This document shows, piece after piece, positions 35,464 to 43,145 of a stretch of 64,000 bases of DNA (position 1 is the first letter of the stretch; each line of letters starts with the position of its first letter). The stretch covers positions 248,001-312,000 of the forward strand of contig NZ_FNDW01000002.1 in NCBI RefSeq assembly GCF_900099685.1. The letters are read 5' to 3'. Below the pieces are notes generated by a model. The model saw only the letters and a program-made list of their open reading frames with translations, did not search any database and was not told where the DNA came from. The DNA comes from Chryseobacterium taeanense (lineage in GTDB: Bacteria; Bacteroidota; Bacteroidia; Flavobacteriales; Weeksellaceae). A program made the translations under genes and the position numbers.

Positions 35464-36831
35464 TTACTGCTTTATAATCTTTTTTACTGAAGTTTTTCCA
35501 TTGTCGAAAGTTGCTTTAAGCAAGTAAGCACCTGTTGGAGCATCAGAGATATCAACACCCTGATCTATAATTTTTGAATTTACAGCCTGTCCTGAAATGC
35601 TTGTAACCTCAACGGCTTTTATTTTTTTATCACTTTTAATAGTAACAATTCCATGGGTAGGATTTGGATATACACTGAATGTATCGTTGTTTTTAACATC
35701 ATTTACAGCTAAAGCATTCAATGAAATTCTTTTTACAATAGTTCCGTTTTGAGAGTAGGCAAGAACAAGATAATTGTTAACTGGGTCTATAGCGATATCG
35801 TTATAAGTACAAACTCCAGATGATACAAAATCGCCACCTACCTTTTCCCAGTTTCCTGTAGAAGCATTTAATGTATATACAGTGTTTCTTCCATGATCCG
35901 AAAAAGAACTGTCCCAAATACAGGCAACTATATATGGAGTTCCGTTTGGCGAAACAGCAATGGCTGTATTGTTGACCACAGTATCAGAAAAGTTTGCATT
36001 CCCAACCTGTACCCAGGACGTACCGTCAAATTTCTTTACATTTAATTTTCTTCCTTCAGCTGTGCTTGATACATACACTACATAAGGCGTACTGTTGTAT
36101 AAAGCAATATCCGAATAAGAATTGTCTGAACTATAAGCATTTCCTACATTTGCACCACCAACCTGAGTCCATGAATCTGAAGAGCTGGCGTTGGCATTTA
36201 TGCTGTAAACATTTACACCACCATTGCTTATCTGGCATGTGTAAATTTTATTGTCTGTGCCTATAGCCATTTCTGCAAACAATGCTCCACCTGCAAAACC
36301 TGCATTTCCTACCTGTTCCCATACACCGTTATTATATCTTCTTACCGTTCCGGAACCGTCTGCTCCATAGGCAAAAAGCGTATTAGAAGCTGAAACCGCC
36401 AAAGCCTGATACGTTAAACTAGAAGTGGTAGAAGATGGCATAGAACTCCATGATCCCGCGCTGTATTTTCTGACTTCCATACCGGTAGACGGATAGCTGG
36501 CCTGATTGCTGTAATAGACGTTCCCCTGATTATCAGAAGCCAATGCGCTATAAGTTGCAAAGCTGGTTGTAATTCCCGGTGATCCTCCCAGATATGACCA
36601 AGAAGTTCCGTCGAATTTCTGCACAGATCCTTTCGTTACAGATACATCATAATATGAAATATAATAATTCCCGGAAGCATCAATTGACAAGTTATTAAAA
36701 CTTGAATTTCCTGCTGAAACAACTGTCGAAGAACCTACATTATCCCATGACTGGGCATTTGCAAAAAGATTTAGCCCTAGTCCGAATAAAATAATAGCTT
36801 TTTTAAAATTAAAATAAGAGTTTTTTACCAT
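35464..36831 (-). CDS. secreted protein with type IX secretion (T9SS type A) sorting domain
   Basis: 455 residues. Signal peptide to ~26 (NLFANAQ). Residues ~28-375 contain at least six W...VG/KFDGTSW-type blades (SWDNVGSSTV, KFDGTSWSYLGG, VWEQVGNAGF, SWTQVGGANV, KFDGTSWVQVGN, NWEKVGGDFV), a beta-propeller-like repeat. Residues ~385-455 are the T9SS type A signal: FSVYPNPTHGIVTIKS, then VTSISGQ and the end YLLKATFDNGKTSVKKIIKQ. It should be exported by type IX secretion and anchored or released at the surface. Ligand unknown. Confidence 0.9.
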   Translation of the reverse strand: MVKNSYFNFKKAIILFGLGLNLFANAQSWDNVGSSTVVSAGNSSFNNLSIDASGNYYISYYDVSVTKGSVQKFDGTSWSYLGGSPGITTSFATYSALASDNQGNVYYSNQASYPSTGMEVRKYSAGSWSSMPSSTTSSLTYQALAVSASNTLFAYGADGSGTVRRYNNGVWEQVGNAGFAGGALFAEMAIGTDNKIYTCQISNGGVNVYSINANASSSDSWTQVGGANVGNAYSSDNSYSDIALYNSTPYVVYVSSTAEGRKLNVKKFDGTSWVQVGNANFSDTVVNNTAIAVSPNGTPYIVACIWDSSFSDHGRNTVYTLNASTGNWEKVGGDFVSSGVCTYNDIAIDPVNNYLVLAYSQNGTIVKRISLNALAVNDVKNNDTFSVYPNPTHGIVTIKSDKKIKAVEVTSISGQAVNSKIIDQGVDISDAPTGAYLLKATFDNGKTSVKKIIKQ

Positions 36832-37541
36832 AGTTTTATAATGTTTAATGAATGTTAGTTTTTTGAATTATAATTTTAATTGAATTTAAATTATATTGTG
36901 ATTTTAATATTTTAAAAAGCTTTAACAAATTTATAGATTGGTTTGAATAAAAGGTAATTTATTTGGTTATTTAATGGAAAATTAGATACTCATTTCATAC
37001 TTTAGCTTGTTATTTCGTATAATTTTTGATTTTTTAATAAAAATCAGAATATTTTTATATCTTAAATATTAATGAATTTTACTCGTTTTTATAAGAATAT
37101 ATTTTTAATAAATTTTAAATTTTCATGAGTGTAAAAACCTTTAAGTATCAAAATTCAAAACTTATTAGAAATAATTACAGTTAATGTTTTTACAAGTATT
37201 TTAATGTTGAACTAGAATTTTTAATGGCAAATTTTTAAATGTGAGAATTCTATTGGAAATTTTCGCTTGTAAATATGGTAATGGTAATAATATATTATGG
37301 CGAAATATGTAGAGATATTTATCTTATGTAGGCAATTCAATTCTATTTTTGATTTATTATTAAATTTTAAATTTATAATAATTTGATTTATTGCAACTTA
37401 TGATTCTGTAATTGTTTTCGGGATAAAAAAATATTTTTACATTTGTCCTGTAGCTATTTGTCTGAAAGTCGAATTTTATTTTACAATTCTATAAATAAGT
37501 TACACCTACAGTACGTTTAACATACTTACAAATGATGAAAT
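36832..37541. other. 710-nt very AT-rich divergent spacer
   Basis: No ORF of coding character, tRNA-like fold or strong hairpin was seen. It carries the vgrG -7 element at its right end. The extreme AT content next to a type VI toxin island fits laterally acquired DNA (inference). Confidence 0.5.
37438..37445 (+). promoter_or_regulatory. -7 promoter element of vgrG
   Basis: TACATTTG matches TAnnTTTG, 96 nt before the vgrG start. A TTG at 37412-37414 could be the -33 box (23-nt spacing). Confidence 0.5.
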
Positions 37542-39401
37542 ATGAAAAATCAAGATTATTCAGTCTTCGGGACTTCACGCTCTTTCAAAGACTGGCTTCA
37601 TGATCCTGCAAATCCCTTGGTTTATTGCATTCTAACTCTTGATGGGAAGGAATTTCTTACAAAAAACAGTTATACTGTAGAGCTTCATCAAAAAACAGCA
37701 GATCACGATTGTTTTACCATTACAGTTCCGGACGATGCCTTGGATAGTTTTGAAGGTTATGTGATGGAACATTCTAAAAATCTTTTGGGTAAAAATATCA
37801 ATATTTCCTATTGGCGGTTTGGTAAACTCTGTCAGATGTTTTCCGGAATCGTGGGGTGTATCCGGAACAGAAAAGATGAAGGCGGAGGTTACGGAACTTT
37901 ATCCATCACAGGATATGCTCCGAGTATTTTACTGGAAAGCGGAAAGTGCTGCCGAAGCTTTGAAGATAAAACCCTGGAAGATATCATTGCAGAAGTCACC
38001 GAAAATTATCCTCAGGAAGCTAAAGTAAAAACGGATATTCTTAATACTAAACATATTTTAGCTTATACTGTACAGTATAAAGAATCTGATTATCAGCTAA
38101 TCAGGAGACTGGCAGTACGTTATGGAGAGTTTTTCTATTATGATGGTGAAAATCTTATTTTCGGATCAATGACTCAGCAACTCGTCAATCTTGAGGAAAA
38201 TATTGATTTAATTGATGTAGAATTTGAAATGAAAATGAGCGCTCAGGATTTTATTTATACCTCATATGATGCCCAAAGCGGATCCAAAATAGAAAAAGAC
38301 AGCAGCAGACAGCAATCTGAATTTAAGGTAAATCTTTTCCAGTCCATTGGAATTAACACTTCAAAGCAAATCTTTTCAAACAAACCTAAGATGCATTTTA
38401 ATCATACCGGAATCAGCAATGATGCTGAGAGAGAACTGGAAGAAGCTGTGCGTCTGGAGAAAGAACGTCGTGAGAACTTAATACAGGTGAAAGGTAAAAG
38501 TAAAGATCCCGATCTGAAGATAGGAGGAAGGGTAAAACTTTCGGATATCAATGGCAAAGCTATGGAAACATACAGAATTATTGAGATCAGACACATACAT
38601 GAAGGCGGTGACGATTATTATAATGAATTTATCGGAATTCCGGATTTATTTAATGCTGCTCATTATATTGATACGGAAGCTGCTCCCAAAGGTGAAGAAC
38701 AGCCAGCTAGAATAGTTGATAATAACGATCCTCTGGGAATGGGAAGACTAAGAGTGCAATTTCCGTGGCAGCAGGAAAGGGGAGATAAAACACCTTGGAT
38801 AAGGCTTATACAGCCACATTCCGGAGCGGGAAAAGGATTTTATTTTATTCCTGAAATTGGTGAAGAGGTTTTGGTTGGTTTTGAAGGTAGAAATGCAGAA
38901 AAACCTTTTGTAATGGGAGCGCACTATAATGGAAGTGAGTTGAGTGGGTACGGAACGTCTGATAACAGCATAAAAGCCATCCACACGAGAAGCGGACATA
39001 TTTTGAAATTTACAGAAGACGAAAGCATTATCCTAACAGACAAAAGCGGAAATATGATGATTTTTGATACGGCAGGAAGCAACATTACCATTACCGCACG
39101 TGAAACGATGACTTTCAATTGTAAAAATATGAACATTAATGTGGGAGAAAATATTTCTACAAGTGCAGGAAATAACATTAGCGTTACTGCTGGTAATGAT
39201 ATTACGGAGACCGCAACGGGAAATAGAATGGAAATTTCGGATAATAGAACAGAAATAGTACAAAAAGATTACACCAGACAGTCCGATACTTCAGATATCT
39301 TTGCTAAAAAGATAACAGCTATTAGTTCTGAAGAAGATATTTTGATACAGAGTGCAAAAACTGTACATATGAATAGTGGAGAAAAAGGAACTAACCATTA
39401 A
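37542..39401 (+). CDS. vgrG: type VI secretion spike protein VgrG (TssI)
   Basis: 619 residues. Phage gpD-like region at ~20-370 (LAVRYGEFFYYDGENLIFG), gp5-type OB fold with DNNDPLGMGRLRVQFPWQQE at ~395, followed by WIRLIQPHSGAGKGFYFIPEIGEEVLVGFE. A C-terminal beta-helix needle (~480-619) has NITITARETMTFNC, NISTSAGNNISVTAGND and EISDNRTEIVQ repeats. It caps the Hcp tube and carries effectors. No other Tss gene is in the window, so this is an orphan vgrG island, probably of the Bacteroidota T6SS-iii type. Effector genes follow immediately. Confidence 0.93.
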   Translation: MKNQDYSVFGTSRSFKDWLHDPANPLVYCILTLDGKEFLTKNSYTVELHQKTADHDCFTITVPDDALDSFEGYVMEHSKNLLGKNINISYWRFGKLCQMFSGIVGCIRNRKDEGGGYGTLSITGYAPSILLESGKCCRSFEDKTLEDIIAEVTENYPQEAKVKTDILNTKHILAYTVQYKESDYQLIRRLAVRYGEFFYYDGENLIFGSMTQQLVNLEENIDLIDVEFEMKMSAQDFIYTSYDAQSGSKIEKDSSRQQSEFKVNLFQSIGINTSKQIFSNKPKMHFNHTGISNDAERELEEAVRLEKERRENLIQVKGKSKDPDLKIGGRVKLSDINGKAMETYRIIEIRHIHEGGDDYYNEFIGIPDLFNAAHYIDTEAAPKGEEQPARIVDNNDPLGMGRLRVQFPWQQERGDKTPWIRLIQPHSGAGKGFYFIPEIGEEVLVGFEGRNAEKPFVMGAHYNGSELSGYGTSDNSIKAIHTRSGHILKFTEDESIILTDKSGNMMIFDTAGSNITITARETMTFNCKNMNINVGENISTSAGNNISVTAGNDITETATGNRMEISDNRTEIVQKDYTRQSDTSDIFAKKITAISSEEDILIQSAKTVHMNSGEKGTNH

Positions 39402-39412
39402 CCAAGAATATT

Positions 39413-39583
39413 ATGGCTATTATAAAACAAGCAAAAAACATAAAAATAATAACATCTAAAAAAGATGTTGTTATTATAGGGAAGTTGAGTATAAATACTC
39501 AAAAAAAAATGATTTTTGATGCCATTGAAGATAATTTGGAGTTTAACTCTATAAAAAAGATAAAAGCAGATGGGCGGGGTTAG
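39413..39583 (+). CDS. small ORF between vgrG and the effector; probable effector N-terminus
   Basis: 56 residues (MAIIKQAKNIKIITSKKD start, ends ...KADGRG), read directly. The beta-strand-like repeats KIITSKKDVVIIGKLSIN resemble the N-terminal strand-repeat of VgrG-linked effectors. It ends 14 nt inside the next gene. Deleting one G from the GGGG at ~39576-39579 would join it in frame as ...ADGR-VSYGNWF... with the effector. It may therefore be the true start of one 400-residue effector broken by a frameshift, or a separately translated adaptor. Confidence 0.6.
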   Translation: MAIIKQAKNIKIITSKKDVVIIGKLSINTQKKMIFDAIEDNLEFNSIKKIKADGRG

Positions 39584-40607
39584 TTATGGTAATTGGTTTT
39601 CAGTTAAAAGAGAAATATTTCCTACTTCTGTAAATTTTGAATGCTTTAAAATTGTAGAGTATAATATTGCTCTTAATGAAACAAGAGAGGTTAAATTTAA
39701 AGTAGGTGGAAAAAATGATGATGAAAAGAGGGATATAAAATTTGAACTAAATAATTCTAATATTTCTTTGTCTACATCAAGCTGGAGTGCTGAAAATGAA
39801 TGGATGTTAAAAACTAAAATTACAGGAAAAAAAATTGGAGATACCATAATTACGGTAAAAGTAGAAGGGAAAGCACTTAACACAATTAAAGTAAAATGCA
39901 TAAATTATAAAGATGTGTTTTCTAATACAGAAGCGAAAAGATTGATTGATGAGATAGATTATATAAAACCAAAAGCTGATGCAGAAACAGCTCCTGAATA
40001 TGATGAGAATTATTGTATGCAAGCGGCAGAGAGAGGAATATCAGAATTATTAAAAAATTATACCGACTTTTATTCCGTAGAAAGAGGAACGGATAAGCAT
40101 AGAAATAGAATCGGTTTTTCTAGTTTAACAGCTATAGACAGGGGAAATAAAATCAAAGCAAATGGTTTTGTTTCAAGTCAGCTTGAGTTTAATGATTATT
40201 CTATTGATCATACAAAAAGAAAATCAATTATAGATTCAGCAAGTTATGGTAAAGTAAAATATGATATCATCAATTTTAATACAGACGGTAAAAATAAGTT
40301 ATTCAGTTATTTTGAAAATATTATTAGTAATAAAATAGGATTTCATGTTTTTTATTTTACCGTTACTAATGGGTTTCATACTTTACTTTTATTAATTGAC
40401 AATTCCAACCCTTGTGATGCCAAATATTCTATTTATGACCAACATGGCATTACATCTTCTTATGGAAAGTTCGGTGATATTGCAGAAGGGTTTAGAAAAC
40501 AAACCAGTTGGACTTTTGCTAATACTTGTCTAAATAGGTTTAAATCAGGAAAATCTACACAATGGGATTCCACTAAAACAATATTATGGAAAATTCAAAG
40601 AAAGTAA
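39570..40607 (+). CDS. putative type VI effector with possible Cys-His-Asp triad
   Basis: 345 residues from the ATG at 39570. Residues ~25-110 look like an Ig-like sandwich (REVKFKVGGKND, NISLSTSSWSAENEWML, GDTIITVKVEGKALNTIKV). The C-terminal domain has Cys149 in DENYCMQAAERGISELL, His270 in VTNGFHTLLLLID and Asp290 in YSIYDQHGI, in the order of papain-like peptidases and amidases. This triad is my reading, not a confirmed family. It lies behind vgrG and overlaps the next lipoprotein gene by 22 nt, the usual effector/immunity arrangement. A peptidoglycan- or protein-cleaving periplasmic toxin is plausible. Confidence 0.65.
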   Translation: MGGVSYGNWFSVKREIFPTSVNFECFKIVEYNIALNETREVKFKVGGKNDDEKRDIKFELNNSNISLSTSSWSAENEWMLKTKITGKKIGDTIITVKVEGKALNTIKVKCINYKDVFSNTEAKRLIDEIDYIKPKADAETAPEYDENYCMQAAERGISELLKNYTDFYSVERGTDKHRNRIGFSSLTAIDRGNKIKANGFVSSQLEFNDYSIDHTKRKSIIDSASYGKVKYDIINFNTDGKNKLFSYFENIISNKIGFHVFYFTVTNGFHTLLLLIDNSNPCDAKYSIYDQHGITSSYGKFGDIAEGFRKQTSWTFANTCLNRFKSGKSTQWDSTKTILWKIQRK

Positions 40608-41254
40608 TATTTTATTTTGTGTTACTAATTCTAATTTTTTCTTGTAAAGGACAAGAAAAAAATGACTTTATTCTAAAACAGAACAACAATGTTTTTGTTA
40701 AATTACCATCTTTATTGGGAGAAAGAAGAGAGAAAAATTTTTTTGTTAAAAATGATACCGTCTTTTTCAAAACGGTGAAAATTAATGACATTGAGACAGA
40801 AATTAAAAATAGTATTGATATTGAAACGTTTGCTCTCATTCCAATTAATATAAGGGAAAAAAAAGAAATAAATAATCCTTATTATCTGAGCAATCCTTTT
40901 TATAATTATTTCAAAGATAGAAACTACATATATATATATAGAGATGATTTGCCAACCCCAGAATTCTTTCAAATTGGAAAAGCAAATGAATATAAAATAC
41001 TTGGAGGAGCATATGTGAAAATAAACAAAAAAATTTATTGGAGAGGAATTGAAGTTTTAAACGCAGATATAAATTCATTTAAAGTTGTTAATGTTCAAAG
41101 AAATAAATCTGAATGGCAGGCTTCAATCGGCATGGATGAGAAACATATATATTCTGGAGATAAGGTAATGGATTATGAAGAATTTTCAAAACATTATTTT
41201 TTGAACGATCAAATCCTTAGCTGGTGCAAACTTCATGATTGTACTATAAAATAA
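40586..41254 (+). CDS. DKNYY-like lipoprotein, candidate immunity protein
   Basis: 222 residues. Lipobox LIFSC (Cys20), followed by a basic/Asn-rich mature part. DRNYIYIYRDDLPTPE and GMDEKHIYSGDKV resemble the DKNYY-family repeat (aromatic Lys/Asn/Tyr strands). It overlaps the 3' end of the effector gene by 22 nt, so the two are co-translated. A lipid-anchored periplasmic location would protect against a cell-wall-acting toxin. Role inferred from position; base composition is strongly AT-rich like its neighbour. Confidence 0.7.
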   Translation: MENSKKVIFYFVLLILIFSCKGQEKNDFILKQNNNVFVKLPSLLGERREKNFFVKNDTVFFKTVKINDIETEIKNSIDIETFALIPINIREKKEINNPYYLSNPFYNYFKDRNYIYIYRDDLPTPEFFQIGKANEYKILGGAYVKINKKIYWRGIEVLNADINSFKVVNVQRNKSEWQASIGMDEKHIYSGDKVMDYEEFSKHYFLNDQILSWCKLHDCTIK

Positions 41255-41282
41255 TGATATGAATAAGATGTAATAGCCACGA

Positions 41283-41480
41283 CTTTATCTGACAGTTAAA
41301 GTTTAAAAATAATTGTGGTAGTGTCATAATTGTCCGTTATCCAATATTTCCCTTACTTCCAAAAGTAAGGATTTTTTGTTCCTCTGCAAGAGTTTCTAAT
41401 AATTTCTCTTTTGCCATAGGTTTACTATCTAGAAACGTCTGCATCGGTGTTTTACCATAACAATGTTTTCCTGAATATTT
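41283..41480 (-). pseudogene. remnant of an IS481-like transposase 3' end
   Basis: The minus-strand frame ending at 41337 contains YSGKHCYGKTPMQTFLDSKPMAKEK in two adjoining parts (KHCYGKTPMQTF and LDSKPMAKEKLLETLAEEQK). This is the C-terminal end typical of IS481-family transposases in this phylum. Only ~48 residues match; the catalytic DDE core is absent and the upstream 20 codons are unrelated. The AT-rich tail after the stop, with TGTCAGATAAAG near 41283-41296 on the minus strand, may be the element's terminal repeat. A decayed insertion next to the type VI island. Confidence 0.6.
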
Positions 41481-41594
41481 TGGTCTAAAAATATACAATG
41501 TGATTAAATTGACTTTCTCCAAGAAAAACCAAATAAACATTTTAGTAAAAATTTAACTTTAATAAAAAAAAAATTAAATTTAAACCTATTATCT

Positions 41595-41978
41595 TTGTAT
41601 AAATCCACATTTTTAAAGAAAAAGCTTTCAAAATCCTGTATAATGTTATTATTTAGGTCTTCAGTATTTGTTTATATTTTTACACTTTTTACACTTTTTA
41701 ATTCGAAATGGACTAAAATGTCTATTGCGGAGGTACTGATTACCAGATATTCAACACAGGAAGGCTATAATATTATTTCAAAAGCTTACAAAAATGTAAA
41801 GGCTGTTCAGGTCAATATCAAAAATTTTTCTAAGTTTTTTAATCACGCAGATATTGGAGAAACCGGTCAAAGAACTTCCAGACATTATTTTGAAAGCTTT
41901 ATAATTGTTAAGAACTTTTTTTCTAAAACAATTTATTGCTTTGTAAAGTCTTATCTCCATCTCCTTCAGTTATTCTAA
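41595..41978 (+). CDS. doubtful small ORF, 127 residues
   Basis: Not recognised. It has a hydrophobic segment at ~15-37 (SCIMLLFRSSVFVYIFTLF), then a basic, Phe/Lys-rich part without motifs. It lies in a very AT-rich stretch between the transposase remnant and the efflux operon, and ends 60 nt before the efflux adaptor start. Chance ORFs of this size are expected at such composition. It could be a decayed regulator. The stretch 41541-42038 otherwise shows nothing. Confidence 0.25.
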   Translation: MYKSTFLKKKLSKSCIMLLFRSSVFVYIFTLFTLFNSKWTKMSIAEVLITRYSTQEGYNIISKAYKNVKAVQVNIKNFSKFFNHADIGETGQRTSRHYFESFIIVKNFFSKTIYCFVKSYLHLLQLF

Positions 41979-42038
41979 AATCAGACGATCCATATTCAGT
42001 TTATTTTTCGTCAACCTTTAGTAATAAAATCCCCTATA

Positions 42039-43127
42039 ATGAATATTAAAAGTACCATCTGGTGCATTTTTGCATTAGTATGCGCAATGTCATGTGGCAA
42101 AAACACACAGAATAAAAATAAGACCAGCAAAGAAGTTCCCGTTTATATAGTCAAACAAGAAAATACTTCAGTAAGCAACCAGTTTGTTACCGATATACAA
42201 GCCAAAAGAAATGTCGAAATCCGCTCAAGACTGAACGGAATTATCCAGAAAATATATGTCAATGAAGGACAGTCGGTAAGAAAAGGGCAGCCATTATTTA
42301 AGATTAATGATGCCGAATTACAGATGGATCTTCTTAAAGCAAATGCTACCCTTAAACAGACTCAGGCCGATGTTCGGATAGCCGAGGTTGAATTAAGACA
42401 AATAGAAAGCCTTCATGCTAAAAAATTCGTCGCTAATAATGAACTTGAACTTGTAAAAGCAAAATTATCATCCGCGAAAGCTAAAAATGCCTTTGCAGAT
42501 GCAGAAAGAAAAGCGGTTCTGCAGAAGATAAGTTTCACAACAGTCACAGCACCATTTGATGGTGTTCTCGATGTTATCCCGCACAAAGACGGAAGCCTCG
42601 TGACAAACGGAACTCTTCTTACCACTTTATCGCAGCTAGATGAAGTGTATGCCTATTTTTCAATCCCGGAGAATGTCTATTTTGAACTTATAGCTCATGA
42701 TAAATTAGGAAAACACCAGAAAATTGAATTGACACTTCCCAATGGAGTCGCTTATCAATATAAAGGTAAATTAAAATCAGCTGAAAGTGAGATTGACAGA
42801 AAAACAGGCTCAATCCGTTATAAAGTGCTGTTTCCAAACCCGGATCATTTAATTAAGCACGGTGCTTCCGGAAAACTAACAATCTCTGAAATGCAGAATA
42901 ATGCACTGATGATTCCACAGAAATCTACTTTTTCTATTCAGGACAAAACATACATCTTCCTGGTCGATAAAAATAATAAAGTTAAAATGACCAATATTAA
43001 GGTAGGAACCGCTCTTAAGGATTCTTATCTGGTGGAAAGCGGACTCAAAAAAGGTGATCTTATCATTTATGAAGGGACACAATCGCTTAAAGATGGTGAC
43101 GAAATCAAAATTAAAAACAGGCTTTAA
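42039..43127 (+). CDS. RND efflux periplasmic adaptor (MFP)
   Basis: 362 residues. Lipobox AMSC (Cys19). The adaptor layout is complete: barrel-sandwich half VEIRSRLNGIIQKIYVNEGQSVRKGQPLFKI, split here at SRLNGIIQKIYVNEG, a coiled-coil hairpin at ~95-150 (LKQTQADVRIAEVELRQIE), the second half VTAPFDGVLDVIP, a beta barrel, and the membrane-proximal domain. It joins the inner-membrane pump to the outer-membrane channel. First gene of a three-gene operon, 18 nt before the pump gene. Confidence 0.92.
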   Translation: MNIKSTIWCIFALVCAMSCGKNTQNKNKTSKEVPVYIVKQENTSVSNQFVTDIQAKRNVEIRSRLNGIIQKIYVNEGQSVRKGQPLFKINDAELQMDLLKANATLKQTQADVRIAEVELRQIESLHAKKFVANNELELVKAKLSSAKAKNAFADAERKAVLQKISFTTVTAPFDGVLDVIPHKDGSLVTNGTLLTTLSQLDEVYAYFSIPENVYFELIAHDKLGKHQKIELTLPNGVAYQYKGKLKSAESEIDRKTGSIRYKVLFPNPDHLIKHGASGKLTISEMQNNALMIPQKSTFSIQDKTYIFLVDKNNKVKMTNIKVGTALKDSYLVESGLKKGDLIIYEGTQSLKDGDEIKIKNRL

Positions 43128-43145
43128 TTCTTAGATAATCAAATT

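Noticed and set aside
37542..41254. Prophage or tailocin remnant around vgrG
   Set aside because: VgrG shares folds with phage tail spikes, but no sheath, tube, baseplate, lysis or integrase gene is present; the lipoprotein partner fits type VI better.
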